Source of the DNA: Chitinimonas koreensis
GTDB taxonomy: Bacteria > Pseudomonadota > Gammaproteobacteria > Burkholderiales > Chitinimonadaceae
Direction: 5' to 3'
Length of the DNA stretch: 64,000 nucleotides
Assembly: GCF_014353015.1 (NCBI RefSeq)
Contig: NZ_CP060704.1
Location: forward strand, 5,047,001-5,111,000
Below the pieces are notes generated by a model. The model saw nothing but the letters and a program-made list of their open reading frames with translations, ran no database searches and had not been told where the DNA came from. A program made the translations under genes and the position numbers. Below, piece after piece: positions 8,901-20,247 of the stretch (positions are counted from its first letter, which is position 1; every line of letters starts with the position of its first letter).

Positions 8901-10748
8901 GGCATGGCCGCCACCGCGCTCGGCTACAACGCCTATGCGCAGAACAACAGCAGCGTCGCTGTCGGCGTCACCGCCTGGGCGCTGGCCGACAACGGCACCG
9001 CGCTGGGCAGCACCAGCCGCGTGGCCGAAGGCGCCGACAACAGCGTCGCGCTCGGCCACGGCTCGCTGGCCGACCGCGCCAATACCGTCTCGGTCGGCGC
9101 CGCCGTCGCCTGGGAAGATCCGCTGGGCGGCGCCCACGAGGCGATCGACCGCCAGATCACCAACGTCGCCGCCGGCACCGAAGACACCGACGCGGTCAAC
9201 GTGGCCCAGCTGAACCAGGTCGCCGCCGTCGGCAACACCACCAGCCGCTACGTGCAGGCCAGCGGCGACGGCATGGCGGCCGCCACCGGCCTGAACAGCC
9301 TGGCGCTCGGCTCGGCCGCCTCGGCCCAGGCCGACAACAGCGTGGCGCTCGGCGCCGGCTCGGTGGCCGACCAGGCCAATACCGTGTCGGTCGGCGCGGT
9401 CGGCAGCGAACGGCGCATCGTCAACGTGGCCGACGGCGAACTGGCCGAGGGCAGCACCGACGCGGTCAACGGCGGCCAGCTGTTCGCCACCAACCAGCGC
9501 GTCGGCACCGTGGAGGACAAGGTCAGCGATCTCGACACCCGCATCGGCGGCGTGGCCAGCAACGCGGTGGCCTACGACGACGCCGAGAAGAGCAAGATCA
9601 GCCTCGGCGGCGGCGACGCCGGCACCATCCTGACCCGGCTGCGCGCCGGCAGCATCGCCGCCGACAGCAGCGACGCGATCAACGGCAGCCAGCTGCACGG
9701 CGCGCTGACCCGCCTGGCCGGCACGCTGGGCGGCGGCGCCGCGGTCAGCGCCAGCGGCGAGTGGACCGGCCCGAGCTATACGGTCCAGGGCGGCCACTAC
9801 CTGAACCTGGGCGACGCGCTCGGCGCCTTCGATCTGAAGGTGACCCAGCTCGACTCCCGGCTGAACACGGTCGAGACCAACCCGACGCTGGCCGCCAAGG
9901 ACAAGCTGGCGGTCGGCGGCGCGACCGGCGGCGGCGACACGGCCACCATCGGCGAGGGCACCAACGCGGTGGCGATCGGCTCCAGCGCCCAGGCCAACAG
10001 CAACAACGGCACGGCGATCGGCGGCGACTCCTACGCCCACGGCCCCAACGACACCGCGATCGGCGGCGGCGCGCGCGTCAACGCCGACGGCTCCACCGCG
10101 GTCGGCGCCAACGCCACCATCTCGGCGGCCGCGACCAACGCGGTGGCGGTCGGCGAGAGCAGCCGCGTCACCGCGGCCTCGGGCACCGCGCTGGGCCAGG
10201 GCGCCTCGGCCACCGCGCAGGGAGCGGTGGCGCTGGGCCAGGGCTCGGTCGCCAACCGCGCCGACACGGTCTCGGTCGGCAGCGCCGGCCACGAGCGCCA
10301 GGTGACCAACGTGGCGGCCGGCACCCAGGCCACCGACGCGGTCAACAAGGGCCAGCTCGACGCCAGCGCGGCTACCGCGCGCAGCTACACCGACAGCAGC
10401 GCGCAGCGCACGCTGACCTCGGCCAAGAGCTACACCGACAACCGCTTCAACGTGCTGAGCAACAGCTTCGACAAGTTCCGCAACGAAACCGACGAGCGCT
10501 TCCGCGTGCAGGACCGCCGGCTCGACCAGATGGGCGCGATCAGCGCCGCGATGGTCAACATGGCGGTCAGCGCGGCCGGCGTGCGCAGCGAGAACCGCAT
10601 GGGCATCGGCTTCGGCTTCCAGGGCGGCGAACGCGCGGTCTCGCTGGGCTACCAGCGCGCGCTCGGCGACAACGGCGCGCTGACCTTCGGCGGCGCATTG
10701 AGCGGCAACCAGAAGTCGGTCGGCGTCGGCGCCGGCTTCGGCTGGTGA
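5986..10748 (+). CDS. YadA/Hia-type trimeric autotransporter adhesin (one frame break near the N-terminus)
   Basis: About 1,587 aa after repair. Starts with an extended signal peptide region (ESPR): MNKIYSTVWSKAAGALVVAS, then ELAKSSGK, a hydrophobic core and an ALAAES cleavage site. The frame is lost around 6284-6289 (CACCCGAG) and resumes as DPPDGRPADPVYVAVDGAG, consistent with one missing base. The passenger is almost entirely YadA-head repeats of the SVALGxxS.A type. At least five neck motifs (VSVG...RQITNV..GT..TDAVN..QL) lie near 6900-7000, 7980-8090, 9080-9215, 9370-9490 and 10260-10360. The C-terminal anchor (about 10430-10748) forms the trimeric 12-strand outer-membrane barrel and ends in the usual aromatic residue, GFGW. 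Ligand unknown; the family binds host or matrix surfaces and supports biofilms. Confidence 0.93.
7041..8303 (+). repeat. internal head-module duplication in the adhesin, period 1,083 bp
   Basis: The segment starting GSADSDAGAYVEGDNATAAG at 7041 recurs as GSADSDAGAYAEGDNATAAG at 8124, exactly 1,083 bases (361 codons) later, each copy following a neck motif. The similarity continues for roughly 60 codons (AxNAIGxGAxAFGSG, AYGxNxxAxGFNA) before fading into generic head repeats. This indicates growth of the stalk by duplication of a neck-plus-head unit. Confidence 0.75.
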
Positions 10749-10909
10749 GGCCGGCCATGCGGCGCCCTTCCCCACTCCCGCGCGGGCCGCAGCCGGCCCG
10801 CTCCACCCAACGGCCGGCCGAGACGATCCCCGGTCCGGCATGCAGCACCCGTACCACGCACCGCCAACCCGACGGTCTGTTTTCACGCGTACTTTTTGAG
10901 GGCTTCAAC

Positions 10910-12774
<1,865 letters not shown>

Positions 12775-12781
12775 GCTGAAC

Positions 12782-12855
12782 GCATCCGCCGCCGCAACGG
12801 CGGCGGATGCCGAGAAGCGCAAAGACCCCGGCCTCGGCCGGGGTCTTTGCGCTTC
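12782..12855 (+). terminator. double hairpin terminator after the protease
   Basis: Two consecutive perfect hairpins: GCATCCGCCGCC / GGCGGCGGATGC (12782-12810) and a 20-base-pair stem from GAAGCGCAAAGACCCCGGCC to its complement with a 2-base loop (12814-12855). The second stem contains the A/T tracts of a bidirectional intrinsic terminator and separates the protease from the convergent gene at 12902. Confidence 0.75.
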
Positions 12856-12901
12856 TGCGCCGGGCGATCCCGCCATGCGGCCCGGCGCGGCCGGTCCGGC
12901 T

Positions 12902-13380
12902 TCAGGCGTATTCGGGATGCTTTTCGATGAAGCGCTGCAGCCGCTGCCCCGCCATCTTCCGCACCTTGTTGCGCACGATCGGCGACCAGCCCAGCAGCAC
13001 GCCGGGCAGGCCCAGCGCCATACGGGTCCAGGCCCACAGGTCGAAGCGGTCGCGATGCTCGACGATCAGGCCATCGCGGAACACGAACTCGGCCGAGATG
13101 CGGTTGTGCACGCGGCGGCCGGTCTGCGAGAACGGGTAGACCGCATCCCAGCGCGCCGAACCGCGGCCGCCGGATGCCTGGACGTCGGTGAAGGTCACCT
13201 GCAGGTCGCTCGCGCCTTCGAGCAGCATGCGCCACATCGCGCCGGGCTGCTTGCCGCGCAGGTCGGGGAACACCGGGTCGGAAAAGCGCGCCTCGGGTGG
13301 TAGCAGGCCGCCATGGTCGCCCAGTCGCGCTGCTGGAAGGCGGTGTAGAAACGTTCGATCAGGCGGGCTTCGTCGTTCAT
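12902..13380 (-). CDS. SnoaL/NTF2-like fold protein (reading frame broken by one base)
   Basis: About 159 aa after repair. The start at 13380 reads MNDEARLIERFYTAFQQRDW then ATMAACYHP, the usual opening of SnoaL-like proteins. At 13295-13297 (GGG on the plus strand) the frame shifts and continues as EARFSDPVFPDLRGKQPGAM with IEHRDRFDLWAWTRMALG near the end. One extra base in CACCCGAG fixes it. SnoaL/NTF2-like cones bind small hydrophobic ligands or act as isomerases; no substrate can be assigned. It lies between two terminators and appears to be a single-gene unit. Confidence 0.8.
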
Positions 13381-13469
13381 GCGGGCTGTCTCCGGAGTGG
13401 CTCGGCGCGGCAGCTCGGGCCGCGGCCTGTTGTGGATAGGCACTTAAAACATGAAGCGACCTGCCAGGC

Positions 13470-13505
13470 AAAAGAAAAGCCCGGTCAAGGACTTGCTGAC
13501 CGGGC
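13470..13505 (-). terminator. intrinsic terminator of the mla-murA transcript
   Basis: On the minus strand GCCCGGTCA, an 9-base loop, TGACCGGGC and then TTTTCTTTT. It lies about 50 bases after the murA stop codon and is correctly oriented for the minus-strand operon. Confidence 0.8.
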
Positions 13506-13557
13506 TTGTGGCTATTTGTGCGCAGCGGCGTGGCGGGCGCGCCACGCGGCGAAGCCT

Positions 13558-14811
<1,254 letters not shown>

Positions 14812-14829
14812 GTCTCGCTTTCGGGGCGG

Positions 14830-14970
14830 TCAGCGCGTCGCCAGCCAGAGGACGACCAGCGCCACGATCACCCAGGGCAGGTTCACCAGGAACAGGCCCC
14901 AGCGCCGCTCGCCCGACGGGGCGGGCTTGGGCGGCGGGGCCTCGTCCCGCTTCAGGCGCGGTTCTTCCAT
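14830..14970 (-). CDS. 46-aa single-pass membrane protein
   Basis: A short open frame overlapping the end of ibaG by 19 bases and ending 18 bases before murA. It starts MEEPRLKRDEAPPPKPAPSG, a charged proline-rich head, then ERRWG and one hydrophobic helix (LFLVNLPWVIVALVVLWLAT) ending in Arg. No family is recognised. Translational coupling to ibaG, a good transmembrane helix and a positive-inside flank support expression. It could equally be a clade-specific hypothetical; function unknown. Confidence 0.6.
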   Translation of the reverse strand: MEEPRLKRDEAPPPKPAPSGERRWGLFLVNLPWVIVALVVLWLATR

Positions 14971-15191
14971 TCGTGCGGGCTGTAGGTCTTCATCGACAGC
15001 GCGTGGATCTCCTCGCGCATGCGCTCGCCCAGCGCCTGGTAGACCAGCTGGTGCTGGCGCACGCGCGGCAGGCCGTCGAAGGCGCGCGCGACGATGACGG
15101 CCTCGAAGTGGTGGCCGTCGCCGTTCACCTCGAGCACCTCGCAGGCGAGGCCGGCGGCGATGTATTGCTTCACTTGTTCTGGAGTAACCAT
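14952..15191 (-). CDS. ibaG: BolA/IbaG family protein
   Basis: 79 aa. Start MVTPEQVKQYIAAGLACEVL; contains GDGHHFEAVIVARAFDGLPR with the His residues typical of the BolA/IbaG iron-sulfur partner fold, and ends QLVYQALGERMREEIHALSM plus KTYSPHEW. BolA-type proteins pair with monothiol glutaredoxins around a [2Fe-2S] cluster. Located between the ABC-2 exporter genes and murA, its conserved place next to murA. Upstream in-frame sequence to 15590 is only an open shadow of the permease gene. Confidence 0.93.
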   Translation of the reverse strand: MVTPEQVKQYIAAGLACEVLEVNGDGHHFEAVIVARAFDGLPRVRQHQLVYQALGERMREEIHALSMKTYSPHEWKNRA

Positions 15192-15238
15192 GACGTTTCG
15201 CAGTAGGGGAAGGCGCCGCGCGGGCGGCGCCGGGATGA

Positions 15239-15994
15239 TCAGTGCCGCAGCTTGTAGCCGGTGCGCAGGAGGCGCAGCGTGAGCGCGGACAGAAGGACGA
15301 AGGTGGCCGCCACCACGCCGAAGCTCAGCCACGGCGAGACGTCGCCGACGCCGAAGAAGCCGTAGCGGAAGCCGTCGATCATGTAGAAGATCGGGTTCAG
15401 GTGGGACACGCCGAGCCAGAACGCCGGCAGCGAGTTGATCGAATAGAACACGCCGCTGAGGAAGGTCAGCGGCACGATGATGAAGTTCTGGAACGCCGCC
15501 AGCTGGTCGAACTTCTCGGCCCAAATGCCGGCGATCAGCCCGAGCACCGCCAGCACGCCCGAGCCGAGCAGCGCGAAGGCCAGGATCCACAGCGGGTACT
15601 TGAAGCCCGGCAGCGCCAGCAGGCTGGTGACCAGCAGCACGCCGGCGCCGACCACCACGCCGCGCACGATGGCGGCCAGCACGTAGGCCGAGAAGAACTC
15701 GAAGTGCGACAGCGGCGGCAGCAGGATGTAGACGATGTTGCCGGTGATCTTGGACTGGATCAGGCTCGACGAGGTATTGGCGAAGGCGTTCTGCAGCATC
15801 GACATCATGGCGAGGCCGGGAATCAGGAAAGCGGTGTAGCGCACGCCCGGATAGGCCTCGACGTGCGACTCGAGCACGTGCGAGAAGATCAGCAGGTAGA
15901 GCAGCGCAGTCAGCACCGGCGCCGCCACGGTCTGGAAGCTGACCTTCCAGAACCGCAGGATTTCCTTGTAGAACAGCGTATTGAAGCCTTGCAT
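15239..15994 (-). CDS. ABC-2 type exporter, permease subunit
   Basis: 251 aa with six predicted membrane segments, starting MQGFNTLFYKEILRFWKVSF. Motifs GIWAEKFDQLAAFQNFIIVP and TFLSGVFYSINSLP are typical of the YadH/NodJ-like ABC-2 permeases. It partners with the ATPase encoded 10 bases upstream on the same strand. Such pairs next to mla and bolA genes are common in betaproteobacteria; the exported substrate is unknown, and envelope lipid or polysaccharide is the usual guess. Confidence 0.92.
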   Translation of the reverse strand: MQGFNTLFYKEILRFWKVSFQTVAAPVLTALLYLLIFSHVLESHVEAYPGVRYTAFLIPGLAMMSMLQNAFANTSSSLIQSKITGNIVYILLPPLSHFEFFSAYVLAAIVRGVVVGAGVLLVTSLLALPGFKYPLWILAFALLGSGVLAVLGLIAGIWAEKFDQLAAFQNFIIVPLTFLSGVFYSINSLPAFWLGVSHLNPIFYMIDGFRYGFFGVGDVSPWLSFGVVAATFVLLSALTLRLLRTGYKLRH

Positions 15995-16004
15995 GGGCGC
16001 TCGC

Positions 16005-16910
16005 TCAGTGGGCCTTCCGGCCCATCACGTCGAGGAATACCGACTCGAGGTCGGGCTTGAGGATCTCGATCTCGCGCACCGCGACGCCGGCCTCGCGCAA
16101 ATGGGCCAGGATGCCCTCGAGCGTGTTGCAGTCGTCCAGCCGCAGCTGGTAGGCGCCGTCGCGCTCGCCGACCAGCAGCGGCTGCAACGCCGCCGGCAGC
16201 GCATCGGGCGCCAGCCGCAGCGACAGCGTGCGGGCCGAGTGCGAGGCCATCAGCGTCTGCTTGTCGTCGAGCGCCACCAGTTCGCCCTGCTTGAGCATGG
16301 CGATGCGGTTGCACAGCGTCTCGGCTTCCTCGAGGTAGTGGGTGGTCAGCACGATGGTGTGGCCGTCGCGGTTGAGCCGCTGGATGAAGCTCCACAGCGT
16401 CTGGCGCAATTCGACGTCGACGCCGGCGGTCGGCTCGTCGAGCACGATCACCGGCGGCTTGTGCACCAGCGCCTGGGCCACCATCACGCGCCGCTTCATG
16501 CCGCCGGACAGCGCGCGCATATTGGCGCCGGCCTTGTTGGCGAGGCCGAGGTGATGCAGCAGCTCGTCGATCCAGGCGCCGTTGTTGCGCAGGCCGAAAT
16601 AGCCGGACTGGAATTCGAGCGTCTCGCGCACGGTGAAGAAGGGATCGAAGGTCAGTTCCTGCGGCACGATGCCGACCTTGCGGCGGGCGGCGCGGTAATC
16701 GGCCTGCACGTCGCTGCCGAGCACCGCGGCACTGCCGGCGTCGGGACGGGTCAGGCCGCCGAGGATCGAGATCAGGGTGGTCTTGCCGGCGCCATTGGGG
16801 CCGAGCAGCGCGAAGAATTCGCCCTCGTGGATGTCGAGGTCGATCCCCTTGAGCGCTTCGAGCTCACCGAAGCGCTTCTTGACGGCGGAAAAACGGATGG
16901 CGACGGACAT
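16005..16910 (-). CDS. ABC-2 type exporter, ATP-binding subunit
   Basis: 301 aa from the ATG at 16910 (MSVAIRFSAVKKRFGELEAL). Walker A GPNGAGKTT near residue 40, Q-loop VGIVPQELTFDPF, signature LSGGMKRRVMVAQAL, Walker B PPVIVLDEPTAGVD and switch His in TTHYLEEAE. This is the CcmA/YadG class. The start lies 71 bases after the mlaA stop on the mla transcript's strand; a possible -10 (TAGAAT) precedes it in that gap, so it may also have its own promoter. Confidence 0.93.
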   Translation of the reverse strand: MSVAIRFSAVKKRFGELEALKGIDLDIHEGEFFALLGPNGAGKTTLISILGGLTRPDAGSAAVLGSDVQADYRAARRKVGIVPQELTFDPFFTVRETLEFQSGYFGLRNNGAWIDELLHHLGLANKAGANMRALSGGMKRRVMVAQALVHKPPVIVLDEPTAGVDVELRQTLWSFIQRLNRDGHTIVLTTHYLEEAETLCNRIAMLKQGELVALDDKQTLMASHSARTLSLRLAPDALPAALQPLLVGERDGAYQLRLDDCNTLEGILAHLREAGVAVREIEILKPDLESVFLDVMGRKAH

Positions 16911-16981
16911 GGTCGGCGGCGATCGGAAAGCCGGGATTCTACCCGAATCACCTGGCGCGCAGGCGGGCTCGGGCACGGCGT

Positions 16982-17926
16982 TCAAGGGACCGCGGGCGCC
17001 GCGGCGGGCGTCGTCGGTTCGGCCGTGGCCGGTTCGACGGCCCCGGAGGAATCCGCAGGCGGGGCGCCGGTCACGGCCGGCTCGACGGTCGACGCGGGTG
17101 CGACCGGCGCCGCAGCGGCCTCGGCGGCCCCGGCCGGAGCCGGCTTGGCGTCCGCCGCGGGCGCGGCCGGAGCGGTCTCGCCCGGCACCACGATGTCCTT
17201 CACGTCGATCTCGTCGTCCTCGTCTGCCGGCTCGCCCAGTTGCAGCGGCTCCGGCGGATGCTCGTCCCACACCAGGCTGTAGCGGCGCTGCAGGTAGCTG
17301 TCGCGCACGAAGCTGTATTCGTCGCCGAAACGCGCCTCGTTGATCACGCTCTCGGCGCCGAGCAGGCGCGCGCGCAGGTCGACGATGTCGAGCGCGGTCA
17401 GGCTGTTCTTCACCGCCTGGTCCTGGATCGCTCGCTTGGGATCGACGTACATGCCGCCCACGGTGTCGGCGGTGTCGCGCAGCGTCTTGGGCCCCATCAG
17501 CGGCAGCACCAGATAGGGGCCGGAGGCGACGCCCCACTTGCCGAGCACCTGGCCGAAATCCTCGTTGTGCTTGGGCAGCCCGGCCGGCGTGGCGATGTCG
17601 ATCAGGCCGGCGAGGCCCAGCGTCGAGTTGAACAGCACCCGGCCGGCATCGGTGCTGGCCTCGCGCCACTTGCCCTGCAGCAGGTTGGAGGCGCCGATGT
17701 AGACGTCCTCGAGATTGCCGAAGAAATTGGTGACTGCGGTGCGCACCGGCTTCGGCGTCACCGCCACGTAGCCTTGGGCGACCGGTTTGAGCACGGCCTT
17801 GTCGACCGTGCTGTTGAAGGCGTAGACCTTGCGGTTGACCGGCTCGAGCGGATCGTAGTGATTGGCCGGCGTGGCGCAGGCGGCCAGCAGCGGCAGGGTC
17901 AGTGCGAGGGAGACGGAAAGGCGCAT
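16982..17926 (-). CDS. mlaA: MlaA/VacJ family outer-membrane lipoprotein
   Basis: 314 aa. The signal sequence MRLSVSLALTLPLLAACATP carries a lipobox LAAC. Conserved VacJ features follow: NHYDPLEPVNRKVYAFN, LPKHNEDFGQVLGKWGVASG and YLVLPLMGP, then GAESVINEARFGDEYSFVRD. MlaA removes misplaced phospholipid from the outer leaflet of the outer membrane and hands it to MlaC. The last 70 residues are an Ala/Pro/Val/Thr-rich acidic tail that is not part of the core fold. A -10-like TATGAT lies about 45 bases upstream of the start, in the 80-base gap after mlaB. Confidence 0.95.
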   Translation of the reverse strand: MRLSVSLALTLPLLAACATPANHYDPLEPVNRKVYAFNSTVDKAVLKPVAQGYVAVTPKPVRTAVTNFFGNLEDVYIGASNLLQGKWREASTDAGRVLFNSTLGLAGLIDIATPAGLPKHNEDFGQVLGKWGVASGPYLVLPLMGPKTLRDTADTVGGMYVDPKRAIQDQAVKNSLTALDIVDLRARLLGAESVINEARFGDEYSFVRDSYLQRRYSLVWDEHPPEPLQLGEPADEDDEIDVKDIVVPGETAPAAPAADAKPAPAGAAEAAAAPVAPASTVEPAVTGAPPADSSGAVEPATAEPTTPAAAPAVP

Positions 17927-18006
17927 GGATCACTCCGCGGACGGCCCCGTTCGAGCGGGGCCTGTCGATCAATCATAGACGGCGGAGCTACCGCGCGTCG
18001 GCCCGC

Positions 18007-18348
18007 TCAGACGGCGGTCTGCGGCAGGAAGTCTTCGACGCCGTAGAGCGAGGCCAGGCTGGTCAGGTTGGCCGGCGGATTGCGCAGCAGCAGCGTGCGG
18101 CCGGCGGCCCGGGCATCGCGCTGCCAGTGCAGCAGCAGGCTGACGGCGGTCGAATCGATGTCGGTGACGTCGGCGAGATCGAGCACCACCCCGGCTGCGC
18201 CGGGTGTGGCTGCGCCGGGTGCGGCTGCTCCGACCGCATCCGCGCCGAGCGCGGCGGCACGGAGCCGGCCGGCCACCTCGGCCTGGATGCGGCAGACCGA
18301 ATCCAGCGTCAGGCCGCCGCTGAGCGCGATGACCTCGGGCGTGCTCAC
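18007..18348 (-). CDS. mlaB: MlaB, STAS-domain subunit of the Mla phospholipid transporter
   Basis: 113 aa STAS protein (MSTPEVIALSGGLTLDSVCR; VVLDLADVTDIDSTAVSLLL with the conserved Ser/Thr of STAS domains near residue 70). MlaB binds the MlaF ATPase and supports assembly of the inner-membrane MlaFEDB complex. A short Ala/Gly/Pro repeat (AAPGAATPGAAG) interrupts the fold around residue 50. It overlaps mlaC by 4 bases. Confidence 0.9.
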   Translation of the reverse strand: MSTPEVIALSGGLTLDSVCRIQAEVAGRLRAAALGADAVGAAAPGAATPGAAGVVLDLADVTDIDSTAVSLLLHWQRDARAAGRTLLLRNPPANLTSLASLYGVEDFLPQTAV

Positions 18349-18956
18349 TTGGCGGCAGCCTTGGCCGGCTGGGCCGCGTTGCGGTCGGCCAGGGCCTTCA
18401 CCAGGCCGTCGATCCCATCCTTCTGGATGGTCTGGCCGAAGCTGGTGCGGTAGTTGGTGACCAGGCTCACGCCCTCGACCGCCACGTCGTAGACCTTCCA
18501 GCCGGCCGGCGTCTTGAGCAGGCGGTAGTCGATCGGGAACGGCTGGCCGCCGGTGATGGCGACTTCGGTGCGGACGGTCACGTCGGTATCGCTGTCGGCC
18601 ATCTTGACCGGCTTCACCTCGATATCCTGCACCCGGTTGGCGCCGACCGCGGTCGAGTAGGTGCGCACCAGCAGCGTCTTGAACTCGCGCGTCAGCGCGG
18701 CCTGCTGCTCGGGCGTCGCCTGCTTCCAGTAGCGGCCCACCGCCAGCGCGGTCAGGCGGGTGAAATCGAACACCGGCAGCACGCGCGCCTCGACCAGCTC
18801 GCGGAAGCGCTTGTCGTTCGAGGTGAGGTTTTCCTTCTTGATGATGTCGAGCACGTCCTTGCTGGTGCTGCGCAAGAGCTGCTCGGGCGCGGGCGCATCG
18901 GCGGCCGCTACCGAGAGGCCCGCCAGCAGGGCGAGGATTGCAAACAGTTTACGCAT
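18345..18956 (-). CDS. mlaC: MlaC, periplasmic phospholipid carrier
   Basis: 203 aa with a cleavable signal peptide (MRKLFAILALLAGLSVAAAD). Matches the MlaC/Ttg2D family: VLPVFDFTRLTALAVGRYWK, LTREFKTLLVRTYSTAV, DYRLLKTPAGWKVYDVAVEG and VSLVTNYRTSFGQTI. It shuttles phospholipid between MlaA in the outer membrane and MlaD in the inner membrane. Lies between mlaD (12-base gap) and mlaB (overlap). Confidence 0.96.
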   Translation of the reverse strand: MRKLFAILALLAGLSVAAADAPAPEQLLRSTSKDVLDIIKKENLTSNDKRFRELVEARVLPVFDFTRLTALAVGRYWKQATPEQQAALTREFKTLLVRTYSTAVGANRVQDIEVKPVKMADSDTDVTVRTEVAITGGQPFPIDYRLLKTPAGWKVYDVAVEGVSLVTNYRTSFGQTIQKDGIDGLVKALADRNAAQPAKAAAK

Positions 18957-18968
18957 GATGATTTCCGG

Positions 18969-19451
18969 TTATGGGGCGGGTTTCGCCTCGGTAGGATTTT
19001 CCGATGCCTTGCTGAACATGAACTGACTGATCAGTTTCTCGAGCACCAGCGCCGACGAGGTCAGGGTGATTCGATCGCCGTTCTTGAGCATGGTTTCCTC
19101 GCCGCCCGGCGTCAGGCCGATGTACTGGTCGCCCAGAATGCCCGAGGTCAGGATCTCGGCCGACGAATCGCGGCTGAAGTGGTAGCCCTGCTCGATGTCG
19201 AGCGAGACCACGGCGCGGTAGGTCTCCGGATCGAGCCGGATGCCGGCGACGCGGCCGACCAGCACGCCGGCGCTGCGGATCGGCGCCTTGGCCTTGAGAC
19301 CGCCGATGTTGTCGAAGGCCGCGGTGACGCGGTAGGTCGCCCGGCCGTTGCCGGACGAGACGTTGCTGACGCGCAGTGCCAGGAAGGCCAGCGCGGCCAG
19401 CCCCAGCACCACGAACACGCCGACCCAGAAGTCGTACGCACGACGATTCAT
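18969..19451 (-). CDS. mlaD: MlaD, MCE-domain lipid-binding subunit
   Basis: 160 aa: one N-terminal membrane anchor (YDFWVGVFVVLGLAALAFLA) and one MCE domain (YRVTAAFDNIGGLKAKAPIR; ILGDQYIGLTPGGE near residue 110), followed by a hydrophobic LEKLISQFMF helix. MlaD hexamers form the periplasmic ring that passes lipid between MlaC and the MlaE channel. It starts one base after mlaE ends. Confidence 0.96.
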   Translation of the reverse strand: MNRRAYDFWVGVFVVLGLAALAFLALRVSNVSSGNGRATYRVTAAFDNIGGLKAKAPIRSAGVLVGRVAGIRLDPETYRAVVSLDIEQGYHFSRDSSAEILTSGILGDQYIGLTPGGEETMLKNGDRITLTSSALVLEKLISQFMFSKASENPTEAKPAP

Positions 19452-19452
19452 A

Positions 19453-20247
19453 TCAGATACCCCGGAACATGAAAGCGGTCAGGATGAAGTCCAGACCGAG
19501 AATGACCAGCGACGAGGTCACCACGGTACGCGTGGTGGCGCCCGACACGCCCTCGGCGGTCGGCGGCGCGTCGAAACCCTCGAACACCGCGATGATGGCC
19601 ACGGCGACGCCGAACACGGCGCTCTTGATCAGGCCGTTGCCGATGTCGTAGCGCAGGTCGACCTGGGCCTGCATCTGGGCCCAGAACGAGCCGGCGTCGA
19701 CGCCGATCAGCACCACGCCGACCAGATAGCCGCCGAAGATGCCCATGGCGGAGAACAGCGCGGCCAGCACCGGCATCGAGATCACGCCGCCCCAGAAGCG
19801 CGGCGCCATCACGCGGGCGACCGGGTTGACCGCCATCATCTCCATCGCGGCCAGCTGCTCGGTGGCCTTCATCAGGCCGATCTCGGCGGTGATGGCGGAG
19901 CCGGCGCGGCTGGCGAACAGCAGGCCGGCCACCACCGGGCCGAGCTCGCGCAACAGGCTCAGCGACACCAGCACGCCGAGCGCCTCGGACGCGCCGAAGC
20001 GCTGCAGCGTGTCGTAGCCCTGCAGGGCCAGCACCATGCCGACGAACAGTCCGGACACCAGGATGATGATCAGCGACAGCACGCCGCTGAAGTAGATCTC
20101 GCGCACCACCAGCCGCGGCCGGCGCAGCGTGGCCAGCGAGTGCCACAGCACCGAGACGAAGAAACGGAAGCCGAAGCCGAGCTTGATCAGCGCGTCGACC
20201 ACCGGCGTCCCGAAGGCGCGGATGCGGGTATCGAGCCACTCAAGCAT
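19453..20247 (-). CDS. mlaE: MlaE, permease subunit of the Mla transporter
   Basis: 264 aa, multi-spanning. Conserved MlaE segments: GYDTLQRFGASEALGVLVSL, SLLRELGPVVAGLLFASRAG, AEIGLMKATEQLAAMEMMAV and NPVARVMAPRFWGG. It overlaps mlaF by 8 bases, consistent with translational coupling of permease and ATPase. Confidence 0.97.
   Translation of the reverse strand: MLEWLDTRIRAFGTPVVDALIKLGFGFRFFVSVLWHSLATLRRPRLVVREIYFSGVLSLIIILVSGLFVGMVLALQGYDTLQRFGASEALGVLVSLSLLRELGPVVAGLLFASRAGSAITAEIGLMKATEQLAAMEMMAVNPVARVMAPRFWGGVISMPVLAALFSAMGIFGGYLVGVVLIGVDAGSFWAQMQAQVDLRYDIGNGLIKSAVFGVAVAIIAVFEGFDAPPTAEGVSGATTRTVVTSSLVILGLDFILTAFMFRGI

Noticed and set aside
6480..10420. CRISPR-like or minisatellite array
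   Set aside because: The periodicity is the 14-residue head repeat of a coding gene; units are degenerate and there are no unique spacers.
5997..10886. A 1,629-codon open frame antisense to the adhesin
   Set aside because: It is the mirror of GC-rich, periodic head repeats; the translation is a monotonous Ala/Gly/Val/Asp/Arg string with no domain. High GC removes stop codons from this frame.
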